Assembly: GCA_963731745.1 (NCBI GenBank)
Contig: CAVSWT010000030.1
Coordinates: 1-60,381, forward strand
Direction: 5' to 3'
Source of the DNA: CAVSWT01 sp963731745
GTDB taxonomy: Bacteria; Bacteroidota; Ignavibacteria; Ignavibacteriales; Ignavibacteriaceae
Length of the DNA: 60,381 nt
Both the position numbers and the translations under genes were made by a program. Within the stretch, counting starts at the first letter, position 1. Each line of letters opens with the position of its first letter. The notes below the pieces were generated by a model. That model did no database searches. It had not been told where the DNA came from and saw only the letters and a list, made by a program, of their open reading frames with translations. Positions 52,972 through 60,381 of this stretch are shown here, piece after piece.

Positions 52972-55839
52972 ATGAGAAGACATAAACTTTACTACATTTT
53001 CTTTTTCGTTGCTATTTTTTATTCAGCCGTATTGGCTCAGGCCGATCCCGACACTGCAAAACGTGTCAGCATAGACCGCTTCAGTGCTGACGCTGGGCAT
53101 TTGTTTGTTCGTGATGTGAATAATAATCTTCCTGGCCCCAACCAGCCCATTAACTTTGATATGGAACCATTTATTTCAAAAGGCCTAGGCCCAAATGGTG
53201 AACATATTTCCTATTATAATTTTGATGTTCAACTTACTGAACCTGCACCTATTTTTGTGTTGTTCAGAGAAGGTGAAGAAATGCCCGTTTCAGGACAATT
53301 GAACATTGTTGATGATGTGCCCGGCGATTCTGATTATAACGATTTTTGGGAAGTTCAGAAAGTTACAGTACCTTCAAATTATATAGCTAATACGGTAACC
53401 AGCTATCAAGCAATTGTTGATTCTGGCTATCCAGTTGAGGAAACAAATATGCTTGTAAACTGTCCCATAGTGCCCGATAGTTCAACAGCTGTTTTGAGAT
53501 TGAATGGCGAAAGTAGTGAATTAACAGAAGGCTGGTACAATAATATGATAATATATTATTTTAATTTTTCTGAAAAATCTCTGGTAACGAATCAGTCAGA
53601 CATGGTGCCGCTTTCTCCAATTTTTGTTTCATTCAACATCAATCCAAATGAAGCTAACGGCGGACCGCCTTCCGGATTTAAAGTTGATACTGCAACCGGC
53701 AGAAACCATAATGTTACAGCAACTCTGCCGGAAGATGACGCTTACTCACCATTATGGATGGTTAATATTTATGATAACGCAGATTTTGATAAAGTGCATG
53801 ACCTAGCTTCTGCTCAGTCTGCAAACATATTAGTTAACGGAGCTGCGAATGTAAATTGTCCGATCGTTTCACTAACTAAAGCCGTAAGTCCGGATACTGT
53901 TTCAAAGGTTAGCATCGACAGGTTCAGTGCAGACGCAGGACATTTATTTGTAAGAGATAGCACCAATATGCTGCCGGCACCTAATGCTCCGATAGATTTT
54001 GACAAACCGCCATTTATTACAAAAGGTTTTGGTCCAAACGGAGAATTAATTGCCTATTATAATTTTGATGTTCAACCAACTGAACCCGCACCAATATATG
54101 TTCTGTTCCGTGAGGGCGATTCGATGCCGGTTGCAGGACAATTAAATATTGTAGACGATGTACCAGGAGATTCTGATTACAATGATTTTTGGGAAGTTCA
54201 GAAAGTTACGGTACCAAAAGATTATCTTCCTAATTCAGTTACCAGTCTGCAGGAAATTATGGATGAAAATTATAACATCGAAGAAACCAATATTATAGTT
54301 AATTGTCCGATTGTACCAGATGGATCTGTCGCAAGAAAGAGATGGAATGGAAGTGACTTCGGTTTAACAAGAGGCTGGTATAATCATCAGGTTGTATATT
54401 ATTTTAACTTTGCCGAAAAAGATATAATGACAAATAATATGGATATGATTGATTCATCACCAATTTATGTTTCATTTAATATAAATCCTGGTGATGCAAA
54501 TGGCGGGCCTCCGTCAGGATTTAAAACCGATACAATTACTAATAGAGCTCACAATGTTGCGGCGACAATACCAACAGATGCAAATTATTCACCACTTTGG
54601 TCTGTGAACATTTATGACAATGCAGATTTTGAAATGGTTCATGATTTAACTTCTGCCCAGTCTGCAAATATTTTAGCAACCAATGCCGCACTTGTTAACT
54701 GTCCCATTGTTGCACAATATGTTAAAATAGATAGATTTAGTGCAGACGCAGGACATTTATTTATAAGAGATACTACCAATAATTTACCAGGCCCGAACGA
54801 ACCCGTGAATTTTGATGAAGAACCTTTAATATCGAAAGGCTTGGGCCCAGATGGAGAACACATATCTTATTACAATTTTGACGTACAGCCAACTGAACCG
54901 GCACCAATTTATGTATTAGTTAATAGTATGACACTTTCGCCAATAAACGAACAGCATAATATAATTGATGTTATTCCTGGTGATACTTCTTATAATGATT
55001 TTTGGGAAGTACAAACAGTTATGGTACCCGGGGATTATGTTCCGAATTCTATTACAAGTTACAAGCAATTAGTTGACTCAGGATACACGATTAACGAAAC
55101 AACTATGTTAGTCAATTGCCCGGTTGTACCTGAAGGTTCAACTGCAAAAATGCGACTGAATGGAGAAAGTGCTGGTCTTACCTGGGGCTGGTATAAAGGT
55201 AAAATTGTTTACTATTTTAATTTTTCCGAAAAAGCATTGATGACAAATCAAAATGATATGGTCCCAATTTCTCCGATATTTGTTTCATTCAATATAAATC
55301 CTGGTATGCCGGGAGGTGGACCGCCATCCGGATTTATGACTGAGGATTCAACTGGAAGAACTCATAACGTAACGGCAACACTTCCTGATGATGAAACTTA
55401 TTCGCCGTTATGGATGGTTAATATATATGACAATGCAGATTTTGAGAAGGTCCACGATTTGACTTCTGCACAATCTGCCAATATACTAGTAAATGGAGCA
55501 GCGAATGTCAATTGCCCTATTGTTTCAATTGAACCGGTTACAGCCGTGGATGATAACAATAACAGCTCAATTCCGCTATCATATTCGTTGAAGCAAAACT
55601 ATCCCAATCCTTTTAATCCTTCAACACAAATAAAATTTTCAGTGATTAAGAATGAGCGGGTTTCATTGAAAGTTTATGATATACTCGGGAAAGAAGTTGC
55701 TACATTAGTAAATGATATTAAGCCGGCCGGCAATTATTCTGTGACATTTGATGCTAAAAATTTGGCAAGCGGAGTTTATGTTTATCAAATTAAGGCTGGT
55801 AATTTCATTAAGTCAAATAAGATGGTATTGTTGAAATAA
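52972..55839 (+). CDS. secreted protein with three large internal repeats and type IX sorting domain
   Basis: This 955-residue protein has a signal peptide (about 1-23), three copies of a unit of about 268 residues (32-299, 313-580, 584-851), and a sorting module with NYPNPFNPSTQIKFS at the end. Each unit starts with (V)xIDRFSADAGHLFVRD, has YYNFDVQ-TEPAPI, PGDSDYNDFWEVQ and NGGPPSGF, and ends with HDL-SAQSANIL. Each unit has two cysteines in VNCPIV-like motifs (Cys164/296, 445/577, 716/848), always 132 apart. I know similar single-unit hypothetical proteins but no assigned function. It has its own promoter-like element and a very strong ribosome binding site. Confidence 0.85.
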   Translation: MRRHKLYYIFFFVAIFYSAVLAQADPDTAKRVSIDRFSADAGHLFVRDVNNNLPGPNQPINFDMEPFISKGLGPNGEHISYYNFDVQLTEPAPIFVLFREGEEMPVSGQLNIVDDVPGDSDYNDFWEVQKVTVPSNYIANTVTSYQAIVDSGYPVEETNMLVNCPIVPDSSTAVLRLNGESSELTEGWYNNMIIYYFNFSEKSLVTNQSDMVPLSPIFVSFNINPNEANGGPPSGFKVDTATGRNHNVTATLPEDDAYSPLWMVNIYDNADFDKVHDLASAQSANILVNGAANVNCPIVSLTKAVSPDTVSKVSIDRFSADAGHLFVRDSTNMLPAPNAPIDFDKPPFITKGFGPNGELIAYYNFDVQPTEPAPIYVLFREGDSMPVAGQLNIVDDVPGDSDYNDFWEVQKVTVPKDYLPNSVTSLQEIMDENYNIEETNIIVNCPIVPDGSVARKRWNGSDFGLTRGWYNHQVVYYFNFAEKDIMTNNMDMIDSSPIYVSFNINPGDANGGPPSGFKTDTITNRAHNVAATIPTDANYSPLWSVNIYDNADFEMVHDLTSAQSANILATNAALVNCPIVAQYVKIDRFSADAGHLFIRDTTNNLPGPNEPVNFDEEPLISKGLGPDGEHISYYNFDVQPTEPAPIYVLVNSMTLSPINEQHNIIDVIPGDTSYNDFWEVQTVMVPGDYVPNSITSYKQLVDSGYTINETTMLVNCPVVPEGSTAKMRLNGESAGLTWGWYKGKIVYYFNFSEKALMTNQNDMVPISPIFVSFNINPGMPGGGPPSGFMTEDSTGRTHNVTATLPDDETYSPLWMVNIYDNADFEKVHDLTSAQSANILVNGAANVNCPIVSIEPVTAVDDNNNSSIPLSYSLKQNYPNPFNPSTQIKFSVIKNERVSLKVYDILGKEVATLVNDIKPAGNYSVTFDAKNLASGVYVYQIKAGNFIKSNKMVLLK
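53065..55524 (+). repeat. three tandem coding repeats of about 800 bases
   Basis: Units at 53065-53868, 53908-54711 and 54721-55524 each encode one copy of the 268-residue module. Protein identity between copies is high, but codons differ widely, so the duplications look old and held by selection rather than recent. Linkers of 13 and 3 residues separate the copies. Confidence 0.85.
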
Positions 55840-55854
55840 GTTATTCTTAATTTA

Positions 55855-55880
55855 TAGAGACGCATATCTTTGCGTCTCTA
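55855..55880. terminator. bidirectional hairpin terminator between the repeat protein gene and ispH
   Basis: TAGAGACGCA (55855-55864) and TGCGTCTCTA (55871-55880) form a perfect 10-pair stem with a 6-base loop between converging genes. The stem shares its core with the hairpin at 47035-47057. Confidence 0.75.
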
Positions 55881-55891
55881 TAATTAATTTT

Positions 55892-57114
55892 TTAAATCAT
55901 TTCTCTTAATACATCATCAATATTTTTTGCTTCGGGGAAAAACGATAATATTTTTTTCAGAACCTGATCAACAGTTGCATCAGGGCAGGAAGCTCCGCTG
56001 GTTAAAATAATTTTCACGGGTGTATTTCCGTGGAAGAAAATTATTAGTGATCACTTCTTTTTTAGATTTCAAGTTATAATGTTTAATCGATTTTTTCTCT
56101 AAAATTTCATTTGCTGATGAAATAAAAAAAGTAGTGAATTTTTCTTCACACAGTTCAACAATGTGGCTAGTGTTTGAACTGTTATAGCCACCAACGACTA
56201 TTGCTATATCAGCATCACATTCCAGCAGCTTATAAGTCGCTTCTTGATTATCATTTGTTGCGTAGCATAATGTATCTCTTGTGTCGGCAAAATGATTTCG
56301 CAAATTTTCATTTCCGTATTTTTTAATCATCGTTTCTTTAAGAAGATCAGCAATAGCCTGGGTTTCTGAAGCAAGCATAGTTGTTTGATTTACTACACCG
56401 ACTTTTACTAAATCTTTTTCTACATCAAAATTTTCAGAATATTTTCCTTCAAAAAGCGAATAGAATTTATGCTTTCTCAATATTACCCAAAATTATATCG
56501 GATAAAATTTTAGTTTCATCAATATCTCTTACGATTACTGAATCAGTTTTTTTAACCGTGTGGGAAAATGTTGCGCGTGTTTCCTCATGATAACTTTTTC
56601 CGTGAATGATAATAGTATATTCTTGTTCCCCTAACTGGTTTGAACGGTTCCAAACTTTTTCTACAAAAGGACAAGTAGTATTAAAATTAATCGTATTGAT
56701 TCCTAGTTCATTCAGCTTTTGTTCAATTTCAATTGTAGTTCCAAAGGCAGGAATAATAACAATATCATCTTTAGATAGCTCCTCCCATTTTACAAGTTGA
56801 TTTCCGCTGGTATCCATTATAAATTTTACACCGCGGCTTTGCAAATCTTCATTAACAAACGGATTATGAATCATCTCGCTTAAAAGATAAATTCTCTTGT
56901 TTGGATTTTCTTCAACGGTTTTATAGGAAATTTCAATTGCATTTTCAACACCGTAACAAAATCCAAAATGTCTCGCTATGTAAAACTTAACAGGCCCAAA
57001 ATCTAAAACAGTCGGATCAAAATTTTTCTTTCTAGGATCATTTAACTTTCTAGAGTTTTTTATTTTTGATATAAACGAACTTTTATAAAAATCTGGTATT
57101 TCGAATTGTTTCAT
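55892..57114 (-). CDS. ispH: 4-hydroxy-3-methylbut-2-enyl diphosphate reductase IspH, interrupted by two frameshifts
   Basis: The pieces 57114-56467 and 56480-55980, plus a tail to 55892, form one gene of the longer (about 400 residues) IspH type. Two of the three iron-sulphur cysteines are in the first piece (FGFCYGV, Cys53; NTTCPFV, Cys148). The third (TSGASCPD) lies only in the tail, reached by removing one base near 56028-56032. The first shift, near 56481-56483, is repaired the same way (ILGNLRKHKFYSLFEGKYS). The repaired protein is about 406 residues. It performs the last step of the methylerythritol phosphate isoprenoid pathway, normally essential. Confidence 0.93.
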
Positions 57115-57321
57115 CTAATAAAATTTTAGTTTTAATTAAGCAAATTTAATCATTTATTAAAAAGTTTTCAGTACGTCTAGAATTACACTTTCAATTATTT
57201 TAATGAGTGTTGAATATTTATAAATTTAGTTGCCCCAAATACTAAAGATTTCAAAAAAAAGTTATATCTTGCAAAAGAACCCAAGCAATTTATGAGAATT
57301 TTATCTAAGAAAGATAACTCC

Positions 57322-59091
57322 ATGCGAAAACCTATGTTAAATAAATTTCTATTTGCGTTAATTTTAATTCCAACAATTCTTTTTCCGCAGCAAAAATTTA
57401 TTGTTGATTTGAATAATAGAAGTGATGATTTATTTAAAGTCACGGTTTATCCTGAAAAATTATCTGATGAGAATGATATTTTTCAGTTTGCTGCAACAGC
57501 CCCGGGAACATATGAAACAATGGATATTGGAAGATACGTGCGATTGTTCAAAGCATATGACAAAAACGGCGATGAAGTTGAAACAGAACAAGTTTCTACT
57601 AATCAATGGGAACTGGATGACCCTGAAAATGTTTACAAAATTTATTACGAAATAGCTGAGACGTTTGATACGCCTGTTCCAGATCATCCCATATACGGAA
57701 TGTCAGGAACTTCAATAGAACACGATCATGTACTGATAAATGGGCAAGCAGTTTTTGGATATATTAAAGGAATGCAGAAAATTCCCATGGATATTAAATT
57801 AGAATATCCAAAAGCATGGCTGATAGGAACGGCTTTAACAAAAGATAGCTCCGGTTTTTATGAAGCAACAGATTTTAACCAGGCTGTAGATTCACCAATA
57901 TTATTAGGTAATCTCAGTAAAGATTCAATTAATATCCAGGGGACGAAAATTGATGTTTATACTTATTCAAAAACCGGGTTAATAACTTCAAAAAATATGT
58001 TGTCTTCGTTACAAGATATACTTAAAGCTGAAAGTGATTTTACAAATGGATTGCCGGTTAAACATTACACTTTTTTATTTTTCTTTGAAGATAATCCGGC
58101 TGGGGCATGGGAACATTCATACAGCTCAGAATACATTTTGAGAGAAGAACCGCTTACTGAAACCTTTGTTCAAAAAATACGATCAATAGTTGCTCATGAA
58201 TTTTTCCACGTTGTTACTCCTTTGAATATTCATAGTGAGTTGATTGAACATTTTAATTTTGTAAAACCTGTAATGTCGCAGCATCTTTGGTTTTACGAAG
58301 GCGTTACTGAATGGGCTTCCGATATATTACAGTTAAGAGACAGCTTAATTACTATTAGACAGTATTTGGATCAGATTACTGAGAAATTAAATACGAATGA
58401 TAGATTTGATAGTACAATCAGCCTAACAGAGCTTGGGATTGATGCGGTGAATTTACCAAATCAATATTATAATATTTATGAAAAAGGCGCAGTGGTTGCG
58501 GCTTTATTAGATATTAGAATACTTGATTTATCGCATGGTAAAATGGGACTTCGAGAAGTAATAAATCATCTTTCAAAAGAATACGGCCCAAATCGGCCCT
58601 TTAGCGAAGATGATTTTTTTGATGTTATCATTAATGAAACTTTTCCGGAAATAGAAGACTTTATTGAAAATTATATTGAAGGCACAAAAAGGCTTCCTGT
58701 AAAAGAATATTTCAACAAGATCGGTATAAATTATTATTTAGAAAAAGGTGTGGACAGTTCCGCCGTGGTTATAGATGTGCCCCTCACGTACAAGGATGGT
58801 AAAATTGTAGTTTTAAAAGATGTTGATGGTATCTTTCAAAAAGATGACGTTGTAATGGAAATTAATGGCGAAGAAATAAATTTAAAAACCTATCTTAAAA
58901 TTTTGAGTGAATTTAAATCCATGAAAGTTGGTGACGAATATACAATTACGGTTCAGCGAAACGGTAAAGATATTAAGGATGTGCGTCATCTAAAACCCAA
59001 ACCACTTAAACATGTATTTGAAGTTAATAATGAAGCTTCTCCTCAACAGCTTCAACTCAGGCATGCGTGGATGATTAATTTGAAAAACTAA
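57322..59091 (+). CDS. M61-family metallopeptidase (glycyl aminopeptidase type) with PDZ domain
   Basis: I choose the ATG at 57322 (589 residues), which gives a compact signal peptide MRKPMLNKFLFALILIPTIL with AAGAAAG 8 bases upstream; an ATG at 57292 adds ten residues. The zinc motif HEFFH is encoded at 58195-58209, followed by the downstream glutamate region FYEGVTEWASD, both typical of M61 enzymes. A C-terminal PDZ-like domain holds VLKDVDGIFQKDDVVMEINGEEI. It should act in the periplasm or at the surface on peptides with N-terminal glycine or alanine, though specificity varies. It is followed by the YCF48-like gene, with 13 bases between. Confidence 0.9.
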   Translation: MRKPMLNKFLFALILIPTILFPQQKFIVDLNNRSDDLFKVTVYPEKLSDENDIFQFAATAPGTYETMDIGRYVRLFKAYDKNGDEVETEQVSTNQWELDDPENVYKIYYEIAETFDTPVPDHPIYGMSGTSIEHDHVLINGQAVFGYIKGMQKIPMDIKLEYPKAWLIGTALTKDSSGFYEATDFNQAVDSPILLGNLSKDSINIQGTKIDVYTYSKTGLITSKNMLSSLQDILKAESDFTNGLPVKHYTFLFFFEDNPAGAWEHSYSSEYILREEPLTETFVQKIRSIVAHEFFHVVTPLNIHSELIEHFNFVKPVMSQHLWFYEGVTEWASDILQLRDSLITIRQYLDQITEKLNTNDRFDSTISLTELGIDAVNLPNQYYNIYEKGAVVAALLDIRILDLSHGKMGLREVINHLSKEYGPNRPFSEDDFFDVIINETFPEIEDFIENYIEGTKRLPVKEYFNKIGINYYLEKGVDSSAVVIDVPLTYKDGKIVVLKDVDGIFQKDDVVMEINGEEINLKTYLKILSEFKSMKVGDEYTITVQRNGKDIKDVRHLKPKPLKHVFEVNNEASPQQLQLRHAWMINLKN

Positions 59092-59104
59092 AATAAGGAT
59101 GCTC

Positions 59105-60381
59105 GTGAAAAGATTAATTATTTTGTTCAGTTTAATTTCATGCTTTTGGAATCTAATTTATGCACAAGCCGGCTGGAAAACTCTTACGGCTGCTCCGGTA
59201 ACTTCACGACATGATGATGGATATTTTTTAAATGAAAATACGGGATGGGTGGTCGGAAGAGGTAAAATTTGGAAAACTAATGACGGCGGACATTCATGGA
59301 TAAATCAATTTGACAAAGGCACAATTTATTTTAGATCAATCGGTTTTGTGGATTCATTGACAGGAGTTGCATGTAATCTGGGAACGAATGAATTTGGAGG
59401 ACAAACCGACACAAATCTTATTTATCGAACAACTAACAGTGGAGGAAGCTGGATTCCGAATCAATAATTTCATCGGAACCAAACCCAGAGGCATTTGCGG
59501 ATTAAGTGTTGTGAATGATTCAATGATTGTCGGAATTGGAAGAGTTAGAGGCCCGGTTTATTTTCTCAAAAGCACTGACAAGGGTGAGAGCTGGCATTCA
59601 AAAAGCATGAGCGATTATGCAATGGATTTAATGGATATTTATTTCACTTCACCTGACTCCGGATTTGCTGTCGGTGGTAATGGCCCATTAAACGAAAGCT
59701 CTCACGGAGTTATATTACATACAGTTGACGGCGGCGAAACGTGGCAAAATATTTTTACATCTTCGCAGCTTGGTGAATGGTGCTGGAAAATTAATTTCCC
59801 AAGTAAAATGACTGGCTATGTTTCTTTCAGCGTGATACCGGGACAGTTGTAAATATTGTTAAAACAACTGACGGCGGCAAATCCTGGAAAGAAAAATTTT
59901 TTACTCCATTTAGATATTACATTCAAGGAATAGGCTTTATAAATGATTCTGTTGGATGGGCTGGAGGAAACAGCTCTTACACAACTTATGAAACAACTGA
60001 TGGCGGCGATAGCTTGGCACGATGCACATTTCGGTTCAAGAGTAAATAGAATTAGAAAAATAAATGATTCTGTTGCTTACGCAATGGGTGAAACTATTTA
60101 TAAATACGAAAATAAAAATACAACTGGAGTTGAATCTGCAAAAAATAATTCTCCGACTGGTTTTGAATTAAAACAAAATTATCCTAATCCATTTAACCCT
60201 TCAACTACGATAGAGTTTTCAATTCCAGCTAATATTGAAAATAATTCACTTGTGCTTTTAAAAGTTTATGATATTCTTGGAAAAGAAATTCGAACAATAT
60301 TTGATGAAGTTAAAGAGCCGGGAAATTATAAAGTTTTATTTAATGCAGAAGCACTTCCAAGCGGAGTTTACTTTTATACTT
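59105..60381 (+). CDS. secreted YCF48/BNR-repeat protein with type IX sorting domain, three frameshifts, 3' end cut
   Basis: The likely start is GTG at 59105 with AGGA 5 bases upstream (MKRLIILFSLISCFWNLIYAQ, split here as signal peptide). Blades such as GRGKIWKTNDGGHSW, YFLKSTDKGESWHSK and GVILHTVDGGETWQN follow, then a sorting module NYPNPFNPSTTIEFS that runs off the edge about 20 residues before its end. The frame changes three times: one extra C near 59456 (SWIRINNFIGT after repair), one missing T near 59825-59827 (YVSFQRDTGTVVN), and one extra T at 60014-60015 (DSWHDAHFGSRVN). Confidence 0.82.

Noticed and set aside
13248..60020. Programmed frameshifting or an altered genetic code to explain the broken genes
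   Set aside because: The break sites share no slippery heptamer or stop-codon context, and the needed change is in both directions. Many other genes read cleanly with the standard code.
1..60381. CRISPR array, insertion sequence, prophage, tRNA or rRNA
   Set aside because: No short regularly spaced repeats, transposase or integrase motifs, or cloverleaf with a CCA-type end were seen on reading the gaps. All gaps over 300 bases are described above.

Overview
The window is AT-rich bacterial chromosome, densely coded, with many short-overlap operons. Several secreted proteins end in a C-terminal module built on the motif NYPNPFNPST, the type A sorting signal of the type IX secretion system. Together with a TonB receptor/DUF4249 pair, a GWxTD protein, an LptE-like lipoprotein beside a sigma-54 regulator and PEGA/propeller lipoproteins, this points to the Bacteroidota/Chlorobiota/Ignavibacteriota superphylum, most likely an Ignavibacteria-type organism (inference from gene content; no 16S is present). 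I see no tRNA, rRNA, insertion sequence, prophage or CRISPR array.

Layout. 1-2.7 kb: partial DinB-like gene, TspO-like membrane protein, isoaspartyl peptidase and Nudix hydrolase. 2.8-8.7 kb (minus): mlaE-mlaF-mlaD lipid transporter, then uvrA and a sugE-type exporter. 8.9-11.9 kb: TRAP transporter whose receptor gene faces its dctQ-dctM permease genes. 11.9-28.0 kb: a long minus-strand stretch of housekeeping and envelope genes (yraN, rnhB, UbiA prenyltransferase, BamA-like protein, PfkB kinase, GWxTD protein, rimO, cdsA, DUF2007, CPBP protease, DUF3108, GT9, alkyladenine glycosylase, TPR protein, GT2, lptE-like, sigma-54 regulator). 28.4-34.7 kb (plus): a surface cluster of TonB receptor, DUF4249 lipoprotein and two tandem paralogous PEGA/propeller lipoproteins. 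34.7-38.7 kb (minus): MBL hydrolase, SPOR protein, miaB, a small membrane protein and DUF421. 38.7-44.3 kb (minus): three type IX cargo genes, one badly broken. 44.7-60.4 kb: SDR, MFS transporter, ahcY-metK-nucleotidyltransferase, an oxidoreductase, a diheme cytochrome/TPR protein, a secreted protein with three large internal repeats, ispH, an M61 peptidase and a partial YCF48/BNR-type cargo protein.

The most important caution is that at least ten coding breaks can each be repaired by changing one base, usually by removing one. They hit metK, ispH (twice) and miaB as well as a UbiA gene, a PfkB gene and secreted proteins. Because the two frames join into full-length, conserved proteins and metK and ispH should be indispensable, I read most of these as consensus sequence errors. 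They are annotated here as single interrupted genes.

The best candidates for undescribed biology are the secreted protein at 52972-55839, with three copies of a roughly 268-residue unit and a cysteine pair at exactly constant spacing, and the TonB/DUF4249/twin PEGA-propeller lipoprotein cluster at 28.4-34.7 kb. Two families of near-identical hairpins reused as intergenic terminators are also notable.
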